Below are positions 36,128 to 44,945 of a stretch of DNA of 64,000 bases, piece after piece. The translations under genes and the position numbers were made by a program. The notes beneath the pieces are model-generated. The model saw only the letters and a program-made list of their open reading frames with translations. It was not told the DNA's origin and did not search any database. The DNA is taken from contig QFPM01000011.1 in the NCBI GenBank assembly GCA_003248655.1, forward strand, positions 1 through 64,000, read 5' to 3'. This DNA comes from Microbacterium sp. GTDB lineage: Bacteria > Actinomycetota > Actinomycetes > Actinomycetales > Microbacteriaceae. Every line of letters begins with the position of its first letter. The first letter of the stretch is position 1.

Positions 36128-37297
36128 TCAGGAGGTGAGGGGGAGAGACGCGGTGACTGTCCACCCCTTCGCTCCGCGAGAGGCGTCGAACGACCCGCCG
36201 AAGAGGCGGAAACGTTCGCGCAAGCGCATGATGCCGTAGCCGGATGCCGGCAGGCCGGCGGTGCGGGCGGGCGGAGAGTCGTCGGTGAACTCGAGATTGG
36301 CCCATCCGCGTTCGGTCGTCAAGGCGATGCGCACGTGTCTCGCGCCGGTCGCATGCTTGAGCACGTTGGTCCCACTCTCGCGGATGACGCGAATGAGAGC
36401 GACGAGCGACGCACTGGGCAACCGGACCTCGTCGGGCACGTCGACAGTAACCTGGATGCCGGCCTGTTCGAGCTCCTTCTTCACGGTCTCGATCGTGGTG
36501 CGGAGGTTGTCGGCGGATGGCACGCGCTCCGGCGACAGGTTCTCTTCACCGCGGACCATTCCGAGCACTCGTCGGATGTCGGTGAGCGCCTGGACGGCAG
36601 ACTCACGAATCGCCGTCTGAGACTGCGCCCGCGTGCTCTCGTCGTTGCTGCGCTCGAGAACCGCTGCATGCAGAGCAACGATCGTGATCTCGTGCGCCAC
36701 GATGTCGTGCAACTCGTCCGCGATCAGATCGCGCTCGTGTCGCAGTTGCTCTGCGACCTCGCGTTCTGCCGCTTCGAGTTGACGTGCCAATGTATTCGCC
36801 TTCGTTGTTTGCTGACGGATGGCGGCGCCGATGATCAGACTGGTGAGTCCGATGACTGCTGCAACGATTGCTCCGAGCGGCTCGATTCCCGAGCCTGGAC
36901 GCAACTGTGCGACGACAACCCAACCAATCCACGCGAGCAGGTAGCCGATTGTGAGCGGCGCGCTACAACTGAATGCGACGAGGCCGATGGGCGCAATGCC
37001 CGCGACCAGCGTGTCAGTGATGCCCGTCGCGCCCCCCAGAATCGCGATGCAAATCAGAACGAGAGCTCCGACCGGAGGTCTCCACGCGAACAGAGCGACC
37101 GCGAGGCTGGTGCCTGTCGACACCGCCGCTGACGCAATGCTCACGCTCTCAGAGCTTGTAGCGCGAAGGAGCGAGTCCAAGATGATCGTCACGCCCGCGA
37201 ATATCACAACGCCGCGCTTGGCCCATCTGCCGAGCGGTTGGTACGCCCAGAGGGGCGCTCTGGCGTATCTGCGAAGTTCTTCGCTGACGGAAGTCAC
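36128..37297 (-). CDS. Sensor histidine kinase (NarL/DesK-type, HisKA_3)
   Basis: The 389-residue protein has about five membrane helices in residues 28-162 with little extracytoplasmic sequence. A HisKA_3 dimerisation domain with phospho-acceptor His197 (ADELHDIVAHEI) follows, then a HATPase domain with N-box-like RESGTNVLKHATG and G-box GYGIMRLRERFRLFGG. It should phosphorylate the divergent response regulator at 37481. The compact membrane domain suggests sensing of a membrane-active or lipophilic signal. The GTG at 37297 is the start; a 13-codon peptide ORF ends 19 bp upstream on the same strand. Codon use is somewhat less GC-biased than in the neighbours, which suggests acquisition. Confidence 0.9.
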   Translation of the reverse strand: MTSVSEELRRYARAPLWAYQPLGRWAKRGVVIFAGVTIILDSLLRATSSESVSIASAAVSTGTSLAVALFAWRPPVGALVLICIAILGGATGITDTLVAGIAPIGLVAFSCSAPLTIGYLLAWIGWVVVAQLRPGSGIEPLGAIVAAVIGLTSLIIGAAIRQQTTKANTLARQLEAAEREVAEQLRHERDLIADELHDIVAHEITIVALHAAVLERSNDESTRAQSQTAIRESAVQALTDIRRVLGMVRGEENLSPERVPSADNLRTTIETVKKELEQAGIQVTVDVPDEVRLPSASLVALIRVIRESGTNVLKHATGARHVRIALTTERGWANLEFTDDSPPARTAGLPASGYGIMRLRERFRLFGGSFDASRGAKGWTVTASLPLTS

Positions 37298-37316
37298 CCT
37301 GCGATTATGGCGGGCA

Positions 37317-37358
37317 TCAACGGTAGATACCCAGCTGCTTTCCGATCCAGTACCACAT
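37317..37358 (-). CDS. 13-residue peptide ORF upstream of the kinase
   Basis: The frame ATG (37358) to TGA (37317) encodes MWYWIGKQLGIYR. It is preceded by a perfect AGGAGGTG Shine-Dalgarno sequence (37365..37372) at the ideal 6-nt spacing, far better than that of any neighbouring gene. The peptide is aromatic at the front and cationic at the end, so it could be membrane-active, a secreted or surface signal, or a translated leader that controls the kinase. It has no signal peptide and no family I know. Translation is likely; function is open. Confidence 0.55.
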   Translation of the reverse strand: MWYWIGKQLGIYR

Positions 37359-37419
37359 GAGATTCACCTCCTGCAATGTCTCGAATCGATTCTTCAAACA
37401 GACGTCACCAGGCGCGACC

Positions 37420-37451
37420 GACGAACGTCTAGTCCCCTTGCGACTTTCGTC
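37420..37451. promoter_or_regulatory. Putative regulator-binding element, copy B (kinase/regulator intergenic region)
   Basis: GACGAACGTC and GACTTTCGTC form an inverted repeat separated by 12 bp (TAGTCCCCTTGC). It lies between the divergent peptide-kinase and regulator genes. Its right arm falls where the -35 region of the regulator promoter should be: TAAAAT at 37469..37474 is 17 bp further on. This is a natural site for autoregulation by the response regulator. Confidence 0.6.
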
Positions 37452-37468
37452 CATATCTGCCCGAGCGG

Positions 37469-37474
37469 TAAAAT
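37469..37474 (+). promoter_or_regulatory. Likely -10 box of the response regulator; leaderless start
   Basis: TAAAAT matches the -10 consensus and ends 6 bp before the GTG at 37481, so transcription would begin at or next to the start codon. No ribosome-binding site is visible, consistent with a leaderless mRNA, which is common in Actinobacteria. Confidence 0.55.
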
Positions 37475-37480
37475 GACTTC

Positions 37481-38143
37481 GTGAGCGAGCCGATTCGCGT
37501 GATCATCGTCGACGACGAGTGGCTCGTGCGCGCCGCGCTCCGAGTGTTCCTCGAGTCCTCCGAAGGGTTCGAGCTCGTCGGCGAGGCCGACAACGGCGCC
37601 GACGCGATCACTCTCGTGCGCGCCACGCAGCCCGACGTCGTTCTCATGGATGTTCAGATGCCCGTCATGGACGGCATCGAGACGACCCAGCGCCTGACAA
37701 AGGAGTTCCCGGGGCTGAAGATCGTGGCGCTCACGACCTTCTCCACCGAGCGCGTCATCGTTCCGATGCTGAGCGTCGGGGCATCCGGCTTCCTCGTCAA
37801 AGACACGTCTCCCGAGCAGATCCTGGATGCCGCTCGCACGGCCTACGACGGCGGATACGTCCTCTCGCCCCGTGTCGCCAAGGAACTTGTGTCATCGGTG
37901 CAGACGACGGCCGCGCTCCCCGTGCGCGAGATGCATCGTGACGAGGAGCTGACCGATCGCGAACTTCAGGCCGTCACTCTCCTCGCGCAGGGGATGTCGA
38001 ATGCCGAGATCGCAGCGGCGATGTTCGTCTCGGAGGCGACCGTGAAGTCCCACCTCGGCCGCATCACGGCGAAATGGAACGTGCGCGACCGCATCCAGGT
38101 GCTGATCCGCGCGGCCCAGCTCGGGCTCGTCACGCTGAACTGA
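37481..38143 (+). CDS. LuxR/NarL-family response regulator
   Basis: The 220-residue regulator has a receiver domain with acidic pocket (VDDE), phospho-acceptor Asp57 (VVLMDVQMP) and switch Thr/Lys positions (ALTTFS, LVKD). A C-terminal LuxR helix-turn-helix follows (LTDRELQAVTLLAQGMSNAEIAAAMFVSEATVKSHL). It pairs with the divergent histidine kinase. Binding to the GACGAAnGTC inverted repeats nearby is inferred from their placement. Confidence 0.92.
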   Translation: MSEPIRVIIVDDEWLVRAALRVFLESSEGFELVGEADNGADAITLVRATQPDVVLMDVQMPVMDGIETTQRLTKEFPGLKIVALTTFSTERVIVPMLSVGASGFLVKDTSPEQILDAARTAYDGGYVLSPRVAKELVSSVQTTAALPVREMHRDEELTDRELQAVTLLAQGMSNAEIAAAMFVSEATVKSHLGRITAKWNVRDRIQVLIRAAQLGLVTLN

Positions 38144-38158
38144 CGCACCCGAGTCCGA

Positions 38159-40603
38159 TCAGATGATCGCGGTGCCGATCGCGGCGATGACGGCATCCAG
38201 AGCCTGTCCCGATGCGTCACGACGCGCGCCCGAGGCGGGCAGCTGACGCACCGAGCCGTCAGAACCGAGCGCCCGCGGCTCGGTACCCACCCACGCCAGC
38301 GTCAGCGCGTCCTCGCCGCGCACGAACCGCTGGGCGCGGACGCCGCCGGTCGCGCGGCCCTTCGGGGGGAACTCGTCGAAGGCCGAGACCTTCGCACTGC
38401 CGGCATCCGTGCCGGGAATCGCCTGGCGCGAACCCGCGATCGTCACCACGACGGTCGCTTCCGAGGGTGCGACCGCCGCGAATGCGAGGACTTCTGCACC
38501 GTCCGACAGGCGGATGCCGGCCATGCCGCCCGCCGCGCGGCCCTGCGGGCGCACGGCGTCGGCGTCGAAGCGCAGCAGCTGGGCGTCAGACGCGACGAAG
38601 ACCAGCTCCGTGCCGTCGGGGGCGAGACCCGCGCCCACAACGCGGTCGCCGGGCTTCAGCGCGATGATCTCGACGTCGTGTTTGCCCGCGGGAAGCTCCG
38701 ACGCGGCGACGCGCTTCACGACGCCCTGTTGCGTGCCGAGGGCGATGACGGCGTCGCCGAGCGGCACGATCGCGACCACGTGCTCGCCAGCGCCAAGACC
38801 GAGGTACTGATCGGCCTTGGTTCCTGCGGCCAGCTGGACGGCGTTGGCGGGCACAGACGGCAGATCGACGGGGGAGAGTCGCACGAGGCGCCCCGCGCTC
38901 GTGACGGCGCCCACGTCGCCTCTCGTGGTGGTGTCTACGGCGGCGAGGATGCCGTCGTGCTTCGCCCGGCGGCTCGGCGCGACGATTCCCCCCTCGGGGG
39001 AGAGCTCGGCGCGGACCATGCGACCGGTCGCCGAGAGGAACACGCGGCACGGCGCGTCGGCGATCTGCAGGTCGGCGGGCGCGGCCGAACGCGAGCGCGG
39101 CGTCACCGCGCCGCCGTTGAGCAGCAGGGTACGGCGCGGGGTGCCGAAGGTCTCGGCCGCGGCATCCAGCTCGCGCGCCACCTGTGCGCGCAGCAGCGTC
39201 TCGCTCGCGAGAAGCTCTTCGAGCGCGGCGATCTCGCTACGCAGGGTGTCGCGTTCGGTCTCGAGCTCGATGCGCGAGAAGCGTGTGAGGCGCCGCAGGC
39301 GCAGCTCGAGGATGTACTCCGCCTGCGGCTGCGACAGATCGAAGACGCTCATCAGCTTCGTGCGCGCCTGCTCGCCGTCATCCGATCCGCGGATGACCTG
39401 GATGACCTCGTCGATATCGAGGATCGCGATGAGCAGACCCTCGACGAGGTGCAGGCGTTCCTGCTTGCGGGCGAGGCGGTAGCGGCTGCGCCGCGTCACG
39501 ACCTGGATGCGGTGGTCGAGGTAGACGCGCAGCAGCGGTTTGAGTCCGAGCGTCTGCGGCTGGCCGTCGACAAGGGCGACATTGTTGATGCCGAACGAGT
39601 CCTCGAGTGGTGTCAAGCGGTACAGCTGCTCCAGCACGGCGGCCGGGTCGAAGCCGGTCTTGATACCGATCACGAGGCGAAGCCCGTGGTTGCGATCGGT
39701 GAGGTCGGTGACATCGGCGATGCCCGTGAGCTTCTTGGCGTTCACGGCATCCTTGATCTTCTCGATCACCCGCTCGACGCCGACCATATAGGGGAGTTCG
39801 GTGACGACGATGCCCGTCCGCCGCGGCCCGAGCGATTCGACGGATGCCTTGGCGCGCGTGCGGAACGTGCCGCGACCTGTCTCGTACGCCTCGGCGATCC
39901 CGTCGAGCCCGACGATGATGCCTCCGCCGGGGAGGTCGGGGCCGGGGACGAACTCCATGAGCTCGGCCGTCGTCGCGTCGGGGTTCTCGAGCAGATGGAT
40001 CGCCGCTGCGACGACCTCGATGAGGTTGTGCGGCGCCATGTTCGTCGCCATGCCGACCGCGATCCCGGTCGCGCCGTTGACGAGGAGGTTCGGAAACGCT
40101 GCGGGCAACACCTCGGGCTGCTGGAACTGGCCGTCGTAGTTGGGGATGAAGTCGACGACGTCCTCGTCGAGGTTCTCGGTCAGCGCGAGGGCCGCGGGCG
40201 CGAGGCGCGCCTCGGTGTAGCGGGCGGCGGCGGGTCCGTCATCGAGCGAGCCGAAGTTGCCGTGGCCGTCGACGAGCGGCACCCGCAGGGCGAACGACTG
40301 GGAGAGCCGCACGAGCGCGTCATAGATCGCGGAGTCGCCGTGCGGGTGGAGCTTTCCCATGACCTCGCCGACGACGCGGGCGCTCTTCACGTGCCCCCGG
40401 TCGGGACGCAGCCCCATGTCGGCCATCTGGAAGAGGATGCGGCGCTGCACCGGCTTCAGCCCGTCGCGCGCGTCGGGCAGAGCGCGCGAATAGATCACCG
40501 AGTACGCGTACTCGAGGAACGAGTCCTGCATCTCCGTCGAGACGTCGACGTCTTCGATGCGGCCGTGGCCTTCGGGGATGGGCTCGGTGCGCGCGGATGC
40601 CAT
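38159..40603 (-). CDS. parC: DNA topoisomerase IV subunit A
   Basis: The 814-residue protein is the DNA-cleaving subunit: [21 protein letters not shown], the quinolone-determining region [15 protein letters not shown], and catalytic Tyr129 in [10 protein letters not shown]. The C-terminal beta-pinwheel repeats are present. Ser91 and Asp95, the positions equivalent to E. coli GyrA Ser83 and Asp87, are the wild-type quinolone-sensitive residues. The ATG at 40603 opens the family-typical N-terminus. It works with ParE, encoded 2.3 kb away in convergent orientation. Confidence 0.93.
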   Translation of the reverse strand: MASARTEPIPEGHGRIEDVDVSTEMQDSFLEYAYSVIYSRALPDARDGLKPVQRRILFQMADMGLRPDRGHVKSARVVGEVMGKLHPHGDSAIYDALVRLSQSFALRVPLVDGHGNFGSLDDGPAAARYTEARLAPAALALTENLDEDVVDFIPNYDGQFQQPEVLPAAFPNLLVNGATGIAVGMATNMAPHNLIEVVAAAIHLLENPDATTAELMEFVPGPDLPGGGIIVGLDGIAEAYETGRGTFRTRAKASVESLGPRRTGIVVTELPYMVGVERVIEKIKDAVNAKKLTGIADVTDLTDRNHGLRLVIGIKTGFDPAAVLEQLYRLTPLEDSFGINNVALVDGQPQTLGLKPLLRVYLDHRIQVVTRRSRYRLARKQERLHLVEGLLIAILDIDEVIQVIRGSDDGEQARTKLMSVFDLSQPQAEYILELRLRRLTRFSRIELETERDTLRSEIAALEELLASETLLRAQVARELDAAAETFGTPRRTLLLNGGAVTPRSRSAAPADLQIADAPCRVFLSATGRMVRAELSPEGGIVAPSRRAKHDGILAAVDTTTRGDVGAVTSAGRLVRLSPVDLPSVPANAVQLAAGTKADQYLGLGAGEHVVAIVPLGDAVIALGTQQGVVKRVAASELPAGKHDVEIIALKPGDRVVGAGLAPDGTELVFVASDAQLLRFDADAVRPQGRAAGGMAGIRLSDGAEVLAFAAVAPSEATVVVTIAGSRQAIPGTDAGSAKVSAFDEFPPKGRATGGVRAQRFVRGEDALTLAWVGTEPRALGSDGSVRQLPASGARRDASGQALDAVIAAIGTAII

Positions 40604-40677
40604 GGACTGCGGGGTCCTCCGGGTGAAGGGGAGAGCGACGGGAGGGGGCTCGCCGCGCCTGTGCGAGACTGGCCCCG

Positions 40678-41811
40678 ATGTCTCTCAGCCTACCCGCGGA
40701 CCCTCCAGCGGCCCGGAGCCTCACCGGTGTCGTGCCGCATGTGTTGGCCTCTCTTCGGGGAGATCCGGATTGGTTTCCCGCCGCTCGCTCGGCGATCGTC
40801 GTGCTCGTCGACGGCCTCGGTCGGGGGAACCTGACGGCACGTTCCGGGCACGCACGCTTCCTGATGTCGCACTTGGCGAAGAAGGATGCCGTGCGCACCG
40901 TCTTTCCGTCGACGACGGCGACCGCGGTCACGAGCTTGCTCACGGGGGTGGACGCCGGCATCCATGGCATCGTCGGCTACCGTGCGCGCGTGCCCGGGAC
41001 GCTGTCCGCGCCGAATCAGCTGAAGGGGTGGGAGACCGACGGGCTCGATCCGCTGACGTGGCAGCGCGCGGCGCCGCTGATGGAGCGCGAGGCCGCCGCC
41101 GGACGGCCCTGCTTCTTCGTGTCGAAGCCCGCATACGCGCGCTCGGGCTTCACACGCGCCGTCTTTCGCGGGGCCACCTTCGTTCCCGCGGCTACGCCCG
41201 AGGAGCAGCTCGAGGCGGCGCGGGAGGTCGCCGGCGACCATCCCGGCGCGATCGTCTACGCGTACCTGCCGGAGCTCGACACGATCGGGCACTCCCGCGG
41301 GTGGGAGAGCGAGCAGTGGACGGCGGGGCTCGAACGAGTGGATGCCGCGGTGCGCCGCCTGCACGAGAGCGCGACCCCCGGTGTCGGGATCGTGGTCACG
41401 GCCGATCACGGGATGGTCGATGTTCCCCGCGACCGTCACGTGCTCCTCGGCGAAGGCGACGAGCTGCTCGAGGGCGTCGAGCTCGTCGCGGGGGAGCCGC
41501 GCCTGCTGCAGCTCTATACCGAGGCAGGTCTCGCCGACCGGGTCGCGGCCCGCTGGCGGCAGAGCGAGCAGTCGCGCTCGTGGGTCATGACGCGCGCCGA
41601 GGCCATTGCGGCAGGCCTATACGGACCTCAGGTGGATGCCGAGGTCGCGCCTCGCATCGGCGACGTACTGATCGCGGCGCGCGGCACGGTGGCGTACTAC
41701 GACGACCGTCTCGCTGACAAGAAGGCGCAGAAGATGATCGGTCAGCACGGCTCGCTCACCGATCAGGAGCGCATCGTTCCGCTCATCCGACTCGGCGCAT
41801 TCGCGCGCTGA
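40678..41811 (+). CDS. Alkaline phosphatase/nucleotide pyrophosphatase-fold phosphodiesterase
   Basis: The 377-residue protein has the metal-binding and nucleophile pattern of the type I phosphodiesterase family: IVVLVDGLGRGNL near residue 40, FPSTTATAVTSLLTG with the nucleophile Thr/Ser, YLPELDTIGHSRGWESEQW, and VTADHGMVDVP. It hydrolyses a phosphodiester or pyrophosphate bond with two metal ions. The substrate is unknown. It starts divergently from parC. Confidence 0.85.
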   Translation: MSLSLPADPPAARSLTGVVPHVLASLRGDPDWFPAARSAIVVLVDGLGRGNLTARSGHARFLMSHLAKKDAVRTVFPSTTATAVTSLLTGVDAGIHGIVGYRARVPGTLSAPNQLKGWETDGLDPLTWQRAAPLMEREAAAGRPCFFVSKPAYARSGFTRAVFRGATFVPAATPEEQLEAAREVAGDHPGAIVYAYLPELDTIGHSRGWESEQWTAGLERVDAAVRRLHESATPGVGIVVTADHGMVDVPRDRHVLLGEGDELLEGVELVAGEPRLLQLYTEAGLADRVAARWRQSEQSRSWVMTRAEAIAAGLYGPQVDAEVAPRIGDVLIAARGTVAYYDDRLADKKAQKMIGQHGSLTDQERIVPLIRLGAFAR

Positions 41812-41817
41812 TGCCGC

Positions 41818-42840
41818 TCAGCCGTCTTCGGTGCGGGCGCCGAAGACGATCTCATCCCACGACGGCATCGACGTGCGGCCCTTGCGGCGCGACTCCGAGG
41901 CCGTGGAGTCGTCGAGCACCTGCTCGTTCTCGGGCTCTTCCTCGTGTTCGGCTTCGTCGTAGCCCGGCTCGAGCGCATCGAACAGCGCCACCGGGCTGTG
42001 CGACTGCTCCGCCTGCTGTTCCGTCGGCATCGGCTCACGCTGCCCGCGTCGACGACGGAGCGCTTCGAGCAGATCGGCAGTCTCTGCGGTCGTCACCGAC
42101 TTGGCCGGAGCCCGCTTGATTGCTGCCTCCTGCACCGCCGCGGTCACCGTGGGGCGAACGTCGCGCGTGAGGATCTCGGGCTCCTGCTCGACGCGCCGGG
42201 GACCGAACGCACCGGAGTCGAAGCGGGACGAATCCTTCACGGGCGAGGCATCCAGCGCCCGAAGACGGGGGATCAGCCCGTCGGGCAACGATCCCTGGCG
42301 CGAAAGCTGCGTGGCATCCGCGTTGAGCGGCGCGAGCGTGCTGCGACGTGGGTCGAAGCTCCAGCGCGCATCGTGGTCGACCTCGTTCGCGGTGAACTCG
42401 AGCTTGACGATCCATGTCGACTCTTCGCGCCAGCTGGTCCAACGCTCTCCGACCGCCCCGGCATCGGCGAGTTTTGCGCGTACTGCGGCTCCGAACGTCG
42501 GCTGAGCGCGCGAGTCGAGCTCGCCCGCGATGAGAACGGGAACGGCCAGCGCCTGACCGACGATGTGCTCGCGCTCGGCGAGCACGGGGCGCTCGTAGCG
42601 CTCGACATCTTCGAGTCGCAGCCCGAGGAGCTCGGCGACCTCCTGCGCGGACAGGCCGGAGCGAATGTGGGCCTGGATCTCGCGCGGGCTCGCCTTGGCG
42701 GCGCGCGGGTCAGCGGCGTGCTGGGCGCGACGCACGTGCGCGCGCAACGTCTCATCGAGCGGGAGGGAGAATCGTTCGCCCGCCTCGGTGGCGACCACGA
42801 GGGTGCCGTCCTCCATTCCGATGACTTTGAGCTGCTCCAT
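41818..42840 (-). CDS. sepH: Septation protein SepH (DUF3071)
   Basis: The 340-residue protein has an N-terminal DUF3071 domain with a helix-turn-helix (SPREIQAHIRSGLSAQEVAELLGLRLEDVERYERPVLAEREH). A long, charged, disordered C-terminus ends in TSMPSWDEIVFGARTED. SepH binds FtsZ and promotes filament assembly in Actinobacteria. The ATG at 42840 is chosen because GGAGG lies 10 nt upstream. Upstream in-frame sequence to 43077 does not look coding. Confidence 0.88.
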   Translation of the reverse strand: MEQLKVIGMEDGTLVVATEAGERFSLPLDETLRAHVRRAQHAADPRAAKASPREIQAHIRSGLSAQEVAELLGLRLEDVERYERPVLAEREHIVGQALAVPVLIAGELDSRAQPTFGAAVRAKLADAGAVGERWTSWREESTWIVKLEFTANEVDHDARWSFDPRRSTLAPLNADATQLSRQGSLPDGLIPRLRALDASPVKDSSRFDSGAFGPRRVEQEPEILTRDVRPTVTAAVQEAAIKRAPAKSVTTAETADLLEALRRRRGQREPMPTEQQAEQSHSPVALFDALEPGYDEAEHEEEPENEQVLDDSTASESRRKGRTSMPSWDEIVFGARTEDG

Positions 42841-43075
42841 GCGAGACACGCCTCCATCCCTGCGCCGGCACGGATGATCGTGCCGCGACCTATGCTGACA
42901 CGGCGTCGCGCCGCCGTCGGGAATATCGCGGGCGCGCCGCGAGTTCACTGTCGAGCACACCCGGAAGAGAGGGTCGCATCGAGGCCCATTTGCGAAAACC
43001 GACCCGGTCGTGCAAACTATGGCCGCCCCGCCCACGAGGATGGGGGCTGCACCGTCACATCCTGGAAGTGAGAGC

Positions 43076-43369
43076 ATGGCGACCGACTACGACGCCCCCC
43101 GCAAGACCGAAGACGACAGCGAGTCGATCGAGGCCCTGAAGGAGCGCGTTCCCGACAAGCTTTCGGCCTCGGTCGACGTCGAAGACGCCGACAATCCTTC
43201 CGGCTTCGAGCTCCCCGGCGCCGACCTGTCCGACCTCGAGCTGGACGTCGTCGTCCTGCCGCCGCAGGAGGATGAGTTCACGTGCATCGAGTGCTTCCTC
43301 GTGAAGCACCGCACGCAGATCGATCACGAGACCGCCTCCGGAGCGATCTGCGTGGAGTGCGCGGCCTGA
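43076..43369 (+). CDS. DUF4193 protein
   Basis: The 97-residue acidic protein is conserved in Actinobacteria. The N-terminus is MATDYDAPRKTEDD; the C-terminus holds two CxxC pairs (FTCIECFLVKHRTQ and AICVECAA), a likely zinc knuckle. Its function is not established. The ATG at 43076 follows GGAAGTGAGAG. It diverges from sepH. Confidence 0.87.
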   Translation: MATDYDAPRKTEDDSESIEALKERVPDKLSASVDVEDADNPSGFELPGADLSDLELDVVVLPPQEDEFTCIECFLVKHRTQIDHETASGAICVECAA

Positions 43370-43392
43370 CCCTCTCGCGGAGCTGAGCCGAC

Positions 43393-43872
43393 TCAGGCGC
43401 GCTGCGCGCGACGGATCGCGGCGAGCACGCGGTCGGGAGTGCGCGTCGAGAACACCCAGTGCGTGACGGGGTCACGATCGTCGGTCACCTCGACGCGCAC
43501 AAGACCGTCGATCCCTCCGCGCAGCTGATGCCATGCGGTGCGCGGTAGGCCGGGCCCGCGGGCCTCGCGCGCCTCGATGCCCGACAGCGCCTCACCGGAG
43601 CCGAGCAGGCTGACCGGAATGTGCGCCCGGCCGACCCTCAGCTCGCCATCTCGCACCTCGATGACGGGCGCCGATGCGACGAGGGCGGCGATGATCGCGA
43701 GGGCGACCGCGACCCCCGCGATGAGCGCGACCGTGGCATCCAGGGGGACGAAGACGAGCGCCACCATCGGCGCCGCCACCGCGGCGCACAAGAGAGTCCA
43801 CAGCGACGGGCTCAGGCGCTCTCGGTACGAGACCGCGCCGGGGCGGGCCTTCGCGGTGGTCGCGGTGGTCAT
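43393..43872 (-). CDS. DUF3093 membrane protein
   Basis: The protein of about 159 residues has two adjacent membrane helices (about residues 23-43 and 47-66). A C-terminal domain with RVGRAHIPVSLLG, PRTAWHQLRGGIDGLVRVEV and HWVFSTRTPDRVLAAI is typical of DUF3093. The two adjacent ATGs at 43875 and 43872 differ by one residue; the second is better spaced from AGGAGG. No function is established. It is divergent from dut. Confidence 0.85.
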   Translation of the reverse strand: MTTATTAKARPGAVSYRERLSPSLWTLLCAAVAAPMVALVFVPLDATVALIAGVAVALAIIAALVASAPVIEVRDGELRVGRAHIPVSLLGSGEALSGIEAREARGPGLPRTAWHQLRGGIDGLVRVEVTDDRDPVTHWVFSTRTPDRVLAAIRRAQRA

Positions 43873-43911
43873 CATCCTCCTGGCATCCCCTCGGTGCACT
43901 AACCTCGTGGG

Positions 43912-44361
43912 GTGATCGAATCCGTGGACGTTCCCATTATCGCGGCGCACGTCCCCGTCTACGCCCATCCCGGCGATGCGGGCGCCGACCTCGTCTCGAC
44001 CGAGGCGCTGCGCCTCGCGCCGGGCGAGCGCGCGCTCGTGGGCACGGGCGTGCGCATCGCGCTGCCTGACGGCTATGTCGCGTTCGTCGTGCCGCGCAGC
44101 GGCCTCGCGGCCAAGCACGGCATCACGATCGTGAACTCTCCCGGCACCGTCGATGCGGGCTACCGCGGCGAGATCAAGGTCTCGCTCCTCAATACGGATG
44201 CCCGGGAGCCCTACGACATCGGGGTCGGCGACCGCATCGCGCAACTGATCATCATGCCGGTGCCGCGCGTCACGTTCATCCCCGTCGACGAACTGCCCGA
44301 TTCGTCGCGAGGCGAGGGCGGCTTCGGCTCGACGGGCTATCAGGCGGGAGCAGCTCGATGA
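43912..44361 (+). CDS. dut: dUTP diphosphatase
   Basis: The 149-residue trimeric dUTPase has all five motifs: HPGDAGADL, VPRSGLAAKHG, NSPGTVDAGYRGEIKV, GDRIAQLII and the C-terminal RGEGGFGSTG. It hydrolyses dUTP to dUMP, keeps uracil out of DNA and feeds dTMP synthesis. The GTG at 43912 gives the usual length. Its stop overlaps the next gene by 4 bp. Confidence 0.96.
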   Translation: MIESVDVPIIAAHVPVYAHPGDAGADLVSTEALRLAPGERALVGTGVRIALPDGYVAFVVPRSGLAAKHGITIVNSPGTVDAGYRGEIKVSLLNTDAREPYDIGVGDRIAQLIIMPVPRVTFIPVDELPDSSRGEGGFGSTGYQAGAAR

Positions 44362-44945
44362 GCGACGAGATCTACGGGAAGTCCGCGGCCGACGATCGGG
44401 CGACCGCCGGACCGTTCGACGAGTCCGAGGCGAACCCGGTGCGCCCGTACATCGACCTCGGCGGGATCAAAGTGTTGCCGCGCGAGGGCCTGAACCTGCG
44501 CCTCGAAGTCGAGGAGCAGACCAAGCGCATCGTCGCGGTGGGGCTCGACTACGCGGACTCGACCCTGCAGGTGCAGCCCTTCGCCGCCCCGCGCTCGACC
44601 GGACTGTGGGAAGAGACGCGCGAGCAGATCCGTCAGCAGGTGCGTCAGCAGGGCGGCCGCGTCGAAGAGCGCGAGGGGCCGCTCGGCCCTGAGCTTCTCG
44701 CGGAGGTCCCTGTGGCAGCCGGCCCCGACGCGAAGCCCGGCAAACGTCTCGCGCGATTCGTCGGCGTCGACGGTCCGCGGTGGTTCCTGCGCGGCGTCAT
44801 CGGGGGAGCGGCGACGAGCGACGTGGATGCCGCGGCGAAGGTAGAAGACCTGTTCCGGTCGATCGTGGTGGTCCGCGGCGGGACGCCCATGCCGCCGCGC
44901 GATCTCATCCCGCTGAAGATGCCGGCCGCCCCGGGGACGGCGTGA
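44358..44945 (+). CDS. DUF3710 protein
   Basis: The 195-residue soluble protein matches the actinobacterial DUF3710 family: GPFDESEA, RPYIDLGGIKVLPREGLNLRLEVEE and FVGVDGPRWFLRGVIGG. It lies in the conserved dut-DUF3710-DUF3159 cluster with 4-bp overlaps at both ends. No biochemical role is known. Confidence 0.88.
   Translation: MSDEIYGKSAADDRATAGPFDESEANPVRPYIDLGGIKVLPREGLNLRLEVEEQTKRIVAVGLDYADSTLQVQPFAAPRSTGLWEETREQIRQQVRQQGGRVEEREGPLGPELLAEVPVAAGPDAKPGKRLARFVGVDGPRWFLRGVIGGAATSDVDAAAKVEDLFRSIVVVRGGTPMPPRDLIPLKMPAAPGTA

Noticed and set aside
35947..36138. A 63-codon + strand frame covering most of the gap after parE
   Set aside because: It has no ribosome-binding site, its composition is unlike the neighbouring genes, and it spans the hairpin and the operator-like element; it is probably non-coding.
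36153..36239. A GTG frame of 28 codons preceded by AGGAGG/GGGGAG on the + strand
   Set aside because: It is antisense to the end of the histidine kinase gene. The AGGAGG is simply the complement of the kinase's last codons.
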